Of a stretch of 61,962 nt of DNA, positions 40,128 through 50,539 are shown piece after piece. The position numbers and the translations under genes were made by a program. This DNA is from Yersinia rohdei ATCC 43380 (lineage in GTDB: Bacteria > Pseudomonadota > Gammaproteobacteria > Enterobacterales > Enterobacteriaceae): positions 1-61,962 of the forward strand of contig NZ_ACCD01000024.1 of assembly GCF_000173775.1 (NCBI RefSeq). Direction: 5' to 3'. The stretch's first letter is position 1; each line of letters starts with the position of its first letter. The notes beneath the pieces were generated by a model, which ran no database searches, was not told the DNA's origin, and worked only from the letters and a program-made list of their open reading frames with translations.

Positions 40128-41243
40128 CTAGACGCCCAGCTCTTGGTACAGTCGCTTGCACGCAGAACCATCTTCACGGAACAGATGACAGCGTTGCGGC
40201 GGCAGCCCTATGGCAAATGTTGCACCTTCTTCTACCAGCACCACGTCGTTCTGGCGGTAAACCAGGTTCTGACGTATTGCAGGGATTTGGATGTGAATTT
40301 GAGTTTCATTACCCAGTTGCTCTACCACTTGAATCTCGCCTTCCAACGTGACTTCAGAGGCACTGCTTGGCAGCAGATGTTCCGGGCGGATACCCAAAGA
40401 CATATTTGCACCGACCTGAACCTGAGTCCCTTCCACCGGCAGCCACACTAACTGGCCATTGGGATTAGGTAGCTCTATTTGCACTCGGCTTGGTTCAACG
40501 GCGGTCACTTTAACCGGTAAAAAATTCATTTTTGGCGAGCCGATAAAGCCCGCGACAAAGCGGTTAGCCGGATAGTGGTACAGCTCCAATGGCTTACCGA
40601 CTTGCGCTACATTGCCGGCATCCAACACCACAATTTTGTCAGCCAATGTCATGGCTTCCACCTGATCATGGGTGACGTAAATCATGGTGCGTTGCAGGCG
40701 CTTATGAAGCCGCGATATCTCAATGCGCATCTGTACTCGCAGTGCGGCATCCAGGTTAGAAAGCGGTTCATCGAGCAAGAACACATCCGGCTCTGCCACC
40801 AAGGTGCGGCCAATTGCAACACGTTGGCGCTGACCACCAGACAGGGCTTTTGGTCGTCTATCCAACAAGTGAGCCAATTGCAGCACTTCAGCTACCTGAT
40901 TCACTTTTTGGTTAATTTCAGCTTTCTTCACACCGGCCAATTTCAGGCCGAAAGACATGTTCTCCGCCACCGACAAATGGGGATAAAGTGCATATGACTG
41001 AAACACCATGCCAATACCGCGTTCAGACGGCGGCACTTCATTCATCCGCTTACCACCAATCAACAACTCACCGGAGGTTATGTCTTCAAGGCCGGCAATC
41101 ATCCGCAATAGCGTTGACTTTCCACACCCGGATGGCCCAACAAAGACCACAAATTCACCGTCATCGATTTCCAGATTGATGTCCTTGGAAATCACAGCCT
41201 CGCCAAAGGCTTTATAAACGCCGCTCAGCGTTACATTAGCCAT
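40128..41243 (-). CDS. malK: Maltose/maltodextrin ABC transporter ATPase MalK
   Basis: This ATPase dimer powers the MalFGK2 importer and binds MalT when transport is idle. The 371 residues start with the ABC domain: Walker [14 protein letters not shown] (about 36), Q-loop [10 protein letters not shown], signature [13 protein letters not shown] (about 135) and Walker [17 protein letters not shown]-terminal regulatory domain (about 240-371) includes [10 protein letters not shown]. It is first in the malK-lamB-malM operon and diverges from malEFG across 766 bp. Confidence 0.97.
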   Translation of the reverse strand: MANVTLSGVYKAFGEAVISKDINLEIDDGEFVVFVGPSGCGKSTLLRMIAGLEDITSGELLIGGKRMNEVPPSERGIGMVFQSYALYPHLSVAENMSFGLKLAGVKKAEINQKVNQVAEVLQLAHLLDRRPKALSGGQRQRVAIGRTLVAEPDVFLLDEPLSNLDAALRVQMRIEISRLHKRLQRTMIYVTHDQVEAMTLADKIVVLDAGNVAQVGKPLELYHYPANRFVAGFIGSPKMNFLPVKVTAVEPSRVQIELPNPNGQLVWLPVEGTQVQVGANMSLGIRPEHLLPSSASEVTLEGEIQVVEQLGNETQIHIQIPAIRQNLVYRQNDVVLVEEGATFAIGLPPQRCHLFREDGSACKRLYQELGV

Positions 41244-42009
41244 CTGTTACTCCTTCGCTTACGCAAACAACTTTTCATATGAACCTGACTGAAGAAAAAT
41301 GGCGGAAGCAAACTCCGGCATGACCCATAGATAACTTCCAGTCCCCTGATGACTCTCTTGCTGCGCGCCGTACCGCCATGCGGTAGCCAGTTTTGCCTGA
41401 CCACTACTGTTGCCCCGGACGGCGTCGCGGCCAGAGTATAGGGCTACGCGTTGGTTAATACTTCAACGTCCTGAAATAGCTGGGTAATAATTAACCGAAC
41501 AACGTTTTTTTGTTGATGGCGGTGTTTCAATGACGCTGATAGTGCGGGAGGGACACTATTAGGTAATCATCCGTAACAAAGTTTTTCATGGGGGAGGAGA
41601 TGGGAGGATGAGAGAACGACCTATGTCGGCGGAAGTTCCACTGTAAATACAAATACGTGATCTGGCCTGCAAATTTCGACCTACATTATTGTGCCTGACA
41701 CCACAGAATAGGCCGCAGTGTTAACTGGGTCACATTAACCAACAGGGGGGCGTAGAGAGGGGGAGGATGATGGGAAATCGGGTGTGACTCAATATGGCAG
41801 CGTAATGTTTAGGTTGTGTAATGAATGACTTTATAGTCATCGTAATAAAGTGTAATAAATTGCTTGCAGCTCAACATCTTGCAGCGCTGCCACACCCTCC
41901 TCACTTAGTGATTCACAGCTACGCCAGTCTGAAAGCAGGCGAAAAGAATTTGCAGCTAATGATTCACAAGAAAGTCGGTACCCACAAAATTGGATAAAAG
42001 GATTGGATT
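41244..42009. promoter_or_regulatory. Divergent malK/malE control region with MalT-like and CRP-like sites
   Basis: Matches to the MalT box pattern GGGGAKGAGG on the + strand are at 41591-41600 (9/10), 41604-41613 (8/10) and 41760-41769 (9/10). One on the - strand is at 41896-41905 (8/10). A CRP-like site, TGTTA-N6-TCACA, is at 41719-41734 (one mismatch). This suits coordinated activation of both operons by MalT and cAMP-CRP. The region is longer than the E. coli counterpart as I remember it. The GC-rich stretch 41330-41450 has no recognised element. Confidence 0.75.
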
Positions 42010-43221
42010 ATGACTCGCAGCTTCACAAAATCCGGCATTGGTAAGACCGCACGTGTTTTGGCGCTTTCAGCATTAACTACGCTGGTGCTCTCTTCCTCTG
42101 CGTTTGCCAAAATTGAAGAAGGTAAACTGGTTATCTGGATCAATGGCGATAAGGGCTATAACGGGTTGGCGGAAGTCGGTAAGAAATTTGAGAAAGACAC
42201 CGGCATCAAAGTCACTATCGAGCACCCAGATAAACTGGAAGAAAAATTCCCACAAGTGGCGGCGACTGGCGATGGCCCGGACATTATCTTCTGGGCACAT
42301 GACCGCTTTGGCGGCTACGCGCAATCTGGCTTACTGGCAGAAATCAGCCCTTCTAAAGCCTTCCAGGAAAAACTGTTCCCATTCACTTGGGACGCCGTTC
42401 GCTTTAATGGCAAGCTGATTGGTTACCCGGTTGCAGTTGAAGCATTATCACTGATTTATAACAAAGACTTGCTGAAAGAAGCGCCGAAAACATGGGAAGA
42501 AATCCCCGCGCTGGACAAAACACTGCGCGCCAATGGCAAGAGCGCCATCATGTGGAACTTACAAGAACCCTACTTCACTTGGCCAGTTATTGCAGCTGAC
42601 GGCGGCTATGCCTTCAAATTCGAAAACGGGGCTTATGATGTGAAAAACGTTGGCGTGAATAATGCTGGCGCGAAAGCAGGTCTGCAATTTATTGTCGATC
42701 TGGTGAAAAACAAACACATTAATGCTGATACCGACTATTCCATCGCCGAAGCGGCCTTTAATAAAGGTGAAACCGCGATGACCATCAATGGCCCGTGGGC
42801 ATGGAGCAATATTGATAAGAGCAAAATCAATTATGGCGTCACTTTGCTGCCAACCTTCCACGGCCAACCGTCCAAACCTTTTGTTGGGGTTCTAACTGCC
42901 GGGATTAATGCCGCCAGCCCGAACAAAGAACTGGCAACTGAGTTCCTGGAAAACTACCTGTTAACTGATCAAGGCCTGGCTGAAGTCAATAAAGACAAGC
43001 CGTTGGGCGCAGTTGCACTGATTTCCTATCAAGAGCAACTGGCGAAAGATCCACGTATTGCGGCAACCATGAAAAACGCCACCAATGGCGAAATCATGCC
43101 GAATATTCCGCAGATGGCCGCCTTCTGGTATGCAACCCGCAGCGCGGTGTTGAACGCCATCAGTGGTCGCCAAACTGTTGAAGCTGCACTGAACGACGCA
43201 GCAGCACGTATCGTCAAATAA
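42010..43221 (+). CDS. malE: Maltose/maltodextrin-binding periplasmic protein MalE
   Basis: This high-affinity periplasmic binding protein delivers maltose and maltodextrins to MalFGK2 and signals to the chemoreceptor. The 403 residues have a signal peptide (cleavage at [12 protein letters not shown], about residue 34) that is longer than that of E. coli. The mature sequence starting [35 protein letters not shown] is close to E. coli MBP throughout, including [19 protein letters not shown] and MTINGPWAW. The ATG follows AAAGGATTGG. It is followed by a UUCG hairpin and an ERIC, then malF. Confidence 0.97.
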   Translation: MTRSFTKSGIGKTARVLALSALTTLVLSSSAFAKIEEGKLVIWINGDKGYNGLAEVGKKFEKDTGIKVTIEHPDKLEEKFPQVAATGDGPDIIFWAHDRFGGYAQSGLLAEISPSKAFQEKLFPFTWDAVRFNGKLIGYPVAVEALSLIYNKDLLKEAPKTWEEIPALDKTLRANGKSAIMWNLQEPYFTWPVIAADGGYAFKFENGAYDVKNVGVNNAGAKAGLQFIVDLVKNKHINADTDYSIAEAAFNKGETAMTINGPWAWSNIDKSKINYGVTLLPTFHGQPSKPFVGVLTAGINAASPNKELATEFLENYLLTDQGLAEVNKDKPLGAVALISYQEQLAKDPRIAATMKNATNGEIMPNIPQMAAFWYATRSAVLNAISGRQTVEAALNDAAARIVK

Positions 43222-43237
43222 TAGCGTCACCTGCCAA

Positions 43238-43258
43238 GGGGAGCGGTTCGCCGCCCCC
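43238..43258 (+). other. UUCG-loop hairpin after malE
   Basis: GGGG, a bulged A, GCGG, the tetraloop TTCG, CCGC and CCCC form a very stable hairpin 16 bp after the malE stop, with no T tract. It probably blocks 3' exonucleases and stabilises malE mRNA relative to malFG. E. coli uses REP elements at this site. Confidence 0.8.
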
Positions 43259-43278
43259 CGACAGCACTTGCTCAACCG

Positions 43279-43470
43279 AATGGATGTTGCAGTAAGGTAG
43301 AAAATGAAAAAATCCCGCAGAGCTTACACCAGTCAGTGATTCGGGTAACAAATCGGCTGGGAGCTGATTTGAACGCTGCTTGCAGCGGCCTCGCAGAGGC
43401 GAGCCACAGGGATGAACCGAGTAACTAGAGCAGCTAACACCGCTGTAATTTCAAGTACGAAGAGTATGAA
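43279..43470 (+). repeat. ERIC repeat in malE-malF gap, interrupted by a three-hairpin insert
   Basis: The flanks match the ERIC copies at 32480 and 45986: on the left GTTGCAG...ATCCCGCAGAGCTTACACC and GTGATTCGGGTAA, on the right AGCAGCTAACACC...TTCAAGTACGAAGAGTA. Between them, 43349-43424 is a 76-bp insert with three successive inverted repeats: 43349-43371 (CAAATC...GATTTG), 43375-43386 (GCTGC/GCAGC) and 43388-43400 (GCCTC/GAGGC). The right end runs to just before the malF ribosome site. Confidence 0.82.
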
Positions 43471-43480
43471 AGGGACCCTT

Positions 43481-45058
43481 ATGCAGTTATCCCACACCGA
43501 GTTTCAAAGCCGTAAAAAGAAAATTGCCTGGTGGCAGAGAGATGCTCTTAAATGGCTGATTATCGGCACATTAAGCTTATTCACCTGCTATTTGATCATG
43601 TTGATGTATGCTCAGGGTGAATATCTTTTTGCCATAGTGACACTCATTCTGGTGAGTCTGGGGCTGTATGTTTTTGCTAATCGCCGTGCTTATGCCTGGC
43701 GCTATGTCTATCCCGGCGTCGCGGGGATGGGGCTGTTTGTGCTGTTCCCCTTGATTTGTACCATTGCTATCGCCTTTACCAACTACAGCAGTACCAATCA
43801 GTTAACCTTTGAGCGCGCTCAATCGGTGTTGATGGATAGGCAGTTCCAGACCGGCAAAACCTTTACCTTTGGCCTTTATCCAAACATTGATCAATGGCGT
43901 TTGCAGCTCACGTCACCTGATGACAATACCCTATTGATTTCCGAGCCTTTCAACTTAAATGAAGGGTTCGAACAGAAAATAACTGTCGCGCCGACCACCA
44001 CAGAACAAACCGGCGAGCGGGCCTCACTGCGGATAATTACCCAAAATCGCCAGGCCCTGAGTGGGCTGGTCGCCATCCTGCCAAATGGCAGTGAACTGCG
44101 CATGAGTTCATTGCGCCAATTTGCCGAAACCAGCCCACTTTATAAGTTGGGTGCAGATGGTAACGAATTGATTAATAAGCAAACTGGTGTGATATACCGA
44201 CCCAATATGGATATCGGTTTTTATCAGGCAGTTAATGCAGATGGCCAGTGGGAAAACGAGAAACTCAGCCCCGGATTCACCATCACTATCGGCTGGAAAA
44301 ACTTCCTGCGGGTACTGCACGATGAAGGCATTCAGAAACCCTTTATTTCTATCTTCATTTGGACCGTGGTCTTCTCGGTAATGAGTGTCATTTTGACTGT
44401 TGCCGTCGGCATGGTGTTAGCTTGCGTGGTGCAATGGGATGCTCTGAAGGGCAAAGCCATCTACCGGGTGCTGCTTATCCTGCCTTATGCCGTGCCGTCG
44501 TTTATTTCAATCTTAATTTTCAAAGGGTTATTTAACCAAAGTTTTGGCGAAATCAACTTGATGCTCAACCACTTATTTGGCATCAAACCCGAGTGGTTCA
44601 GTGACCCGCTCACTGCCAAGAGCATGATTTTAGTCGTGAATACCTGGCTTGGTTACCCTTACATGATGATTTTGTGCATGGGGCTGCTGAAAGCGATTCC
44701 TGATGACTTATATGAAGCATCCGCAATGGATGGCGCAGGGCCATTCCAGAACTTTTTCCGCATCACTTTCCCTTTGCTGATTAAGCCACTGGCACCGCTG
44801 ATGATTGCCAGCTTTGCCTTTAACTTCAATAACTTTGTGCTTATCCAGTTATTGACTCGGGGCGGCCCGGATATGATTGGCACCAGCACGCCTGCGGGTT
44901 ACACCGATTTACTGGTCAACTATACCTATCGCGTCGCCTTTGAAGGCGGCGGCGGGCAGGACTTTGGGTTGGCTGCGGCTATCGCAACACTGATTTTCAT
45001 TTTGGTAGGCGCATTGGCGATACTGAATTTGAAAGCCAGCAAGATGAATTTTGACTAA
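43481..45058 (+). CDS. malF: Maltose ABC transporter permease MalF
   Basis: This channel subunit of MalFGK2 pairs with MalG. From ATG 43481, behind AAAGGGA, it has 525 residues. Upstream in-frame starts lie inside the ERIC repeat and are not used. Eight membrane segments are expected; the large periplasmic P2 loop lies about residues 95-275 ([14 protein letters not shown] to the region before WKNFLRV). The EAA loop [22 protein letters not shown] is near residue 420. The C-terminus (LKASKMNFD) is like that of E. coli (LKATRMKFD). It overlaps no gene and precedes malG by 13 bp. Confidence 0.96.
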   Translation: MQLSHTEFQSRKKKIAWWQRDALKWLIIGTLSLFTCYLIMLMYAQGEYLFAIVTLILVSLGLYVFANRRAYAWRYVYPGVAGMGLFVLFPLICTIAIAFTNYSSTNQLTFERAQSVLMDRQFQTGKTFTFGLYPNIDQWRLQLTSPDDNTLLISEPFNLNEGFEQKITVAPTTTEQTGERASLRIITQNRQALSGLVAILPNGSELRMSSLRQFAETSPLYKLGADGNELINKQTGVIYRPNMDIGFYQAVNADGQWENEKLSPGFTITIGWKNFLRVLHDEGIQKPFISIFIWTVVFSVMSVILTVAVGMVLACVVQWDALKGKAIYRVLLILPYAVPSFISILIFKGLFNQSFGEINLMLNHLFGIKPEWFSDPLTAKSMILVVNTWLGYPYMMILCMGLLKAIPDDLYEASAMDGAGPFQNFFRITFPLLIKPLAPLMIASFAFNFNNFVLIQLLTRGGPDMIGTSTPAGYTDLLVNYTYRVAFEGGGGQDFGLAAAIATLIFILVGALAILNLKASKMNFD

Positions 45059-45071
45059 GGAGGAGATGCAG

Positions 45072-45962
45072 ATGGCCATGGTTCAACCTAAATCCCAGCG
45101 TTTGCGTCTATTAGGCACTCATTTTCTGATGCTGTGCTTTATCGCGCTGATTATGTTCCCGCTGCTGATGGTCATTACCATTTCGCTGCGGCCCGGCAAC
45201 TTTGCAACCGGTAGTCTTATTCCGGATCAAATTTCCTGGGAACACTGGAAACTGGCTCTGGGTATCAGTGTGACCCATGCCGACGGCACAGTGACACCGC
45301 CGCCGTTCCCGGTCATGTTGTGGCTATGGAACTCAGTTAAAATCGCGGTAATCACCGCCATTGGCATTGTTACGTTGTCGACGACTTGTGCTTACGCCTT
45401 TGCCCGCATGCGTTTTCGTGGCAAAAACCCCTTGCTGAAAGGCATGCTGATTTTCCAGATGTTCCCTGCGGTGCTCTCATTGGTTGCGCTGTATGCCTTG
45501 TTCGACCGTCTTGGCCAATATATGCCGTTTATCGGGCTGAACACTCATGGCGGGGTAATTTTCGCTTATATGGGTGGGATTGCTTTGCATGTCTGGACTA
45601 TCAAAGGTTATTTCGAAACCATTGATAACTCATTGGAAGAAGCCGCCGCCTTGGATGGAGCCACTCCGTGGCAAGCCTTCCGACTGGTGCTGTTGCCGCT
45701 GTCAGTGCCCATTTTAGCGGTGGTATTTATTCTGTCGTTTATTGCCGCCATCACTGAAGTACCTGTCGCCTCATTGTTGTTGCGCGATGTGGACAGTTAC
45801 ACCCTGGCGGTAGGTATGCAGCAGTATCTCAACCCGCAAAACTACCTGTGGGGCGATTTTGCCGCAGCAGCCGTGTTGTCTGCTATTCCCATCACCGCAG
45901 TCTTCTTGCTGGCACAACGCTGGTTGGTCGGTGGTCTCACGGCAGGTGGAGTGAAAGGTTAA
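45072..45962 (+). CDS. malG: Maltose ABC transporter permease MalG
   Basis: This second channel subunit of the maltose importer has 296 residues, equal to E. coli MalG, starting [21 protein letters not shown] 45072 is behind a strong AAGGAGGAG. An earlier in-frame ATG overlaps the end of malF and is not used. Six membrane segments are expected. The EAA loop is [22 protein letters not shown] (about 190-211) and the C-terminus is GLTAGGVKG, which reaches the maltose site in E. coli. An ERIC and a terminator follow. Confidence 0.97.
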   Translation: MAMVQPKSQRLRLLGTHFLMLCFIALIMFPLLMVITISLRPGNFATGSLIPDQISWEHWKLALGISVTHADGTVTPPPFPVMLWLWNSVKIAVITAIGIVTLSTTCAYAFARMRFRGKNPLLKGMLIFQMFPAVLSLVALYALFDRLGQYMPFIGLNTHGGVIFAYMGGIALHVWTIKGYFETIDNSLEEAAALDGATPWQAFRLVLLPLSVPILAVVFILSFIAAITEVPVASLLLRDVDSYTLAVGMQQYLNPQNYLWGDFAAAAVLSAIPITAVFLLAQRWLVGGLTAGGVKG

Positions 45963-45985
45963 CGTTTCAAAATTTCATCGTTCAA

Positions 45986-46108
45986 TACCCAAAGTAATTG
46001 GAGTTGTCGCTAGGCAGCAAACGAATGAAGCCCGATGAGCTGACTTAGGTCAGTGATTCGGGTAAGTAAGAGCAGCCAACAACGCGACAATTTCAAGTAA
46101 GAAGGGTA
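45986..46108 (+). repeat. ERIC repeat after malG
   Basis: This ~123-bp unit-length copy runs from TACCCAAAGTAATTGGAGTTG through GCCCGATGAGCTGACTTAGG and GTGATTCGGGTAAG to TTTCAAGTAAGAAGGGTA. It begins 23 bp after the malG stop and comes before the malG terminator, so it is transcribed as the 3' UTR of malEFG. Confidence 0.9.
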
Positions 46109-46136
46109 TTTTTCCCCTCTGGTACTGTGTCTTTAG

Positions 46137-46163
46137 GGCGGCCTTTATGGCCGCCATTTTTCT
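46137..46163 (+). terminator. Intrinsic terminator of malEFG
   Basis: The perfect stem GGCGGCC / GGCCGCC with a 5-nt loop is followed by ATTTTTCT. It lies between malG and the convergent psiE. Confidence 0.9.
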
Positions 46164-46181
46164 GTTTAAAATACCGCAGAG

Positions 46182-46589
46182 TTACTCGCGCTTTAACCTT
46201 TCTGTATTGGCTAAGTACAAAGTCACCACCAGCAACAGTATCGATGCTGAATAAATCAGAGTATCCATTGGGCTCTCATGATCGACAATGATCAGCCGGA
46301 TAATGGCGGTGATCCCGATATAGATAAAATAGCGTAATGGGAAGTGATAGCCGGACTCAAAATACTTAACAATCAAGGCAATAAATTCGAAATATAGGAA
46401 GTAAATCACAATCCCTTCAATCAACTTGTAGGAAGAAACTTCCTGACTATTCACAAATAACATCTGCCCCAAGTGGATGGTTTCTTTTATCAGGAAAACC
46501 ACCAAAATCGCGGCTAAAAAAATCAGCCCGACATTCAACATACGCTGTAGGTTTTTAGCTATCCATTGAGAGCGTGAATTTTTGGCCAT
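46182..46589 (-). CDS. psiE: Phosphate-starvation-inducible protein PsiE
   Basis: This 135-residue inner-membrane protein has four predicted membrane segments. It matches E. coli PsiE strongly, for example [24 protein letters not shown] and [27 protein letters not shown]. The molecular function is not established. ATG 46589 has a GGGG run upstream; an upstream in-frame start would add 13 residues without similarity. It sits next to malG, as in E. coli, and directly downstream of the pgi terminator. Confidence 0.95.
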   Translation of the reverse strand: MAKNSRSQWIAKNLQRMLNVGLIFLAAILVVFLIKETIHLGQMLFVNSQEVSSYKLIEGIVIYFLYFEFIALIVKYFESGYHFPLRYFIYIGITAIIRLIIVDHESPMDTLIYSASILLLVVTLYLANTERLKRE

Positions 46590-46626
46590 AAATACCCCAT
46601 AAAAAATAGGTGAAAAATACCGAGCC

Positions 46627-46657
46627 AAAAAAAGGCCCCTTACTTAAGTAAGAGGCC
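46627..46657 (-). terminator. Intrinsic terminator of pgi
   Basis: On the - strand the long stem GGCCTCTTACTT / AAGTAAGGGGCC is followed by TTTTTTT, 34 bp after the pgi stop. Confidence 0.95.
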
Positions 46658-46690
46658 AATAAGCACGGATCAAGGAGCTTAAGCCCTAGC

Positions 46691-48349
<1,659 letters not shown>

Positions 48350-48631
48350 CTAGGCTTAAGGATTAATGAAACGAATACATTGATTGTATCCTGTAACCCT
48401 GTGATTGAGATCTCTTTTCTTGCGATAGGCAATATCTCTCGAAACAACCCTTGATCTACTTCCTGTTTTCCTCTCTCTCTTAACCCCTCCCCCTTAAAAA
48501 GGGTAAATGCCGCATTGTCAGCCGATATCCAGTTAAATTATTTATATGACACGACAATTTATTAAATATGAAAATACCTCATGGCCATATCGTTGACAGA
48601 AACTCGATAACCCGCTATTTCTAAACACCTA

Positions 48632-48949
48632 CTTGCGCACCAGTGCGTAAGCCAGAAGAGGTGCGTCGCCCAGGTAAAGTGTCAGAGGAGCCGTAATCCG
48701 CTGAAGACATTCGAGGGGGAGCGACGCCGAGACACGATGATTTCGGCTATCAACGTGTCGACTGCAGGGGCTGAATCCCCTGGGTTGTCACCAATGCCGT
48801 TCCTTTAGGGCGGTCAACAAGGTGGAGCGCTTCTGGGTGTAACGTAGTGTTATTTCTACGCCTGCCCCCTGACTTACCGCTCTTCCCTTGTGCCAAGGCT
48901 AATACAGATGACCACCCAAGATGGCATCCCTGACACGAGGTTTTTTTAG
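48632..48949 (+). ncRNA. Lysine riboswitch (L box) and expression platform of lysC
   Basis: The aptamer (about 48654-48838) closely follows the E. coli lysC leader. Landmarks are AGAGGTGCGTCGCCCAGGTAA, GAGGAGCCG, GAGGGGGAGCGACGCCGA, GGGGCTGAATCCCCTGGGTTG and GGTGGAGCGCTTCTGGG. The expression platform that follows keeps the CTCTTCCCTTGTGCCAAGG block and ends with the ribosome-site region ACACGAGG just before ATG 48950. Lysine binding is expected to hide that site and reduce LysC synthesis. Confidence 0.95.
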
Positions 48950-50350
48950 ATGAATCAAGCAGCTCTCCAACAGCAACCATGTCAACAAACTGACAGCGCC
49001 CTTTCGTCAATGGTCGTCGCCAAATTTGGCGGAACCAGTGTGGCTGATTTTGATGCCATGAGCCGCAGTGCTGATGTGGTGTTATCGAACCCGGACGTTC
49101 GTTTGGTCATTTTGTCGGCATCTGCCGGAGTGACCAATCTGTTGGTCGCACTGGCCGAGGGGCGCGCACTGGAAATCCGCACCCAACATGTAGACGAAAT
49201 CCGCCGCATTCAATACAGTATTCTCACCAAACTGGCTGATTCAGCCATTATTCGCGAAGAAATTGACCGCATGCTGGAAAACATTGCCATGCTGTCAGAG
49301 GCCGCCAGTTTAGCCACCTCTCCGGCATTGACCGATGAATTAGTCAGCCACGGCGAATTGATGTCGACACTGTTGTTTGTCGAACTGTTACGCCAACGCC
49401 AAATTGCGGTGGAATGGTTTGATGTGCGCAAAATCATGCGCACCAATGATCGTTTTGGTCGCGCCGAGCCGGATACGCAATTGTTATCTGAACTGGCTCA
49501 AAGCCAATTAGCCCCGCGCCTCCCGCATGCCATTGTGGTAACACAAGGTTTTATCGGCAGTGAAAGCCAAGGCCGCACCACCACCCTTGGCCGCGGTGGC
49601 AGTGATTACACCGCCGCCCTGCTGGGTGAAGCACTTCACGTCTGCCGCATAGATATCTGGACTGATGTCCCAGGCATTTACACCACTGACCCGCGAGTGG
49701 TTCCGGGCGCAAAACGTATTGATAAAATCGCCTTTGAAGAAGCGGCTGAAATGGCGACTTTTGGTGCCAAAGTGCTGCATCCGGCCACCTTATTACCGGC
49801 AGTTCGCTGTGATATTCCGGTATTTGTCGGCTCGAGCAAAGACCCCGCTGCCGGTGGCACTCTGGTGTGTAATGAAACCAGCAATCCCCCTTTGTTCCGC
49901 GCCTTGGCGCTGCGCCGCAAGCAAACGCTGGTCTCCTTGCATAGCTTGAACATGCTGCATGCCCGCGGTTTTCTGGCAGAGGTATTTAACATTTTGGCGC
50001 GGCATAATATTTCAGTTGATTTGATAACCACCTCAGAAGTGAGTGTGGCACTGACACTGGATACCACCGGCTCAACATCCACCGGTGACAGCCTGTTGAC
50101 GACCTCGCTACTGACTGAACTTTCTTCCCTGTGCCGGGTTGAAGTAGAAGAGAATCTGGCCTTGGTGGCCATCATCGGCAATAACTTATCGCAGGCCTGT
50201 GGGGTCGGCAAAGAAGTGTTCGGCGTGCTCGACCCATTCAATATTCGCATGATTTGTTACGGTGCCAGCAGCCACAACCTATGTTTCCTGATCCCTGGCA
50301 ATGACGCGGAGAAAGTGGTGCAAACTCTGCATCACAATTTATTCGAGTAG
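48950..50350 (+). CDS. lysC: Aspartokinase III, lysine-sensitive
   Basis: This enzyme phosphorylates aspartate, the first step towards lysine, threonine and methionine, and is feedback-inhibited by lysine. The kinase domain starts at VVAKFGGTSVADFDAMSRS and contains TQGFIGSESQGRTTTLGRGGSDYTAALL. Two ACT domains follow (about 330-466), with NISVDLITTSEVSVALTLD. The chosen ATG 48950, behind CGAGG, gives 466 residues and a ~20-residue N-terminal extension that E. coli LysC lacks. ATG 49010 would remove it but has no ribosome site. A lysine riboswitch lies upstream. Confidence 0.96.
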   Translation: MNQAALQQQPCQQTDSALSSMVVAKFGGTSVADFDAMSRSADVVLSNPDVRLVILSASAGVTNLLVALAEGRALEIRTQHVDEIRRIQYSILTKLADSAIIREEIDRMLENIAMLSEAASLATSPALTDELVSHGELMSTLLFVELLRQRQIAVEWFDVRKIMRTNDRFGRAEPDTQLLSELAQSQLAPRLPHAIVVTQGFIGSESQGRTTTLGRGGSDYTAALLGEALHVCRIDIWTDVPGIYTTDPRVVPGAKRIDKIAFEEAAEMATFGAKVLHPATLLPAVRCDIPVFVGSSKDPAAGGTLVCNETSNPPLFRALALRRKQTLVSLHSLNMLHARGFLAEVFNILARHNISVDLITTSEVSVALTLDTTGSTSTGDSLLTTSLLTELSSLCRVEVEENLALVAIIGNNLSQACGVGKEVFGVLDPFNIRMICYGASSHNLCFLIPGNDAEKVVQTLHHNLFE

Positions 50351-50367
50351 CAGCCCGTGAGGTAATT

Positions 50368-50392
50368 TAACCGGCTCACCCTGAGCCGGTTA
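50368..50392. terminator. Perfect hairpin after lysC
   Basis: The 11-bp stem TAACCGGCTCA / TGAGCCGGTTA with a CCC loop is 17 bp after the lysC stop. It is followed by A residues rather than T, so on the + strand it is not a standard terminator. It may still mark the transcript 3' end. Confidence 0.6.
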
Positions 50393-50424
50393 AAAAAAAC
50401 AAAAAACAGGTCAATAAGACTGGC

Positions 50425-50458
50425 AATAAATCAGTGCTGAGAATAAATCAGTGCTGAG
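50425..50458. repeat. 17-bp tandem duplication between lysC and metH
   Basis: AATAAATCAGTGCTGAG occurs twice without a gap (50425-50441 and 50442-50458), followed by the beginning of a third copy (AATAAATG). It looks like slippage. No function is apparent. Confidence 0.85.
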
Positions 50459-50539
50459 AATAAATGTAAATCGCCCTTTGCAGTCCACACCCGCAGGTCT
50501 CTGTTACCCAAATAACTCATCTTTTCTCTTCAGGCAAAA

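Noticed and set aside
43412-43480. Upstream in-frame starts for malF
   Set aside because: They lie inside the ERIC repeat and would add residues not found in MalF; ATG 43481 has a good ribosome site.
49678-50250. 190-residue open frame antisense to lysC
   Set aside because: Shadow of the conserved aspartokinase gene; composition is Ser/Thr-rich, with no ribosome site.
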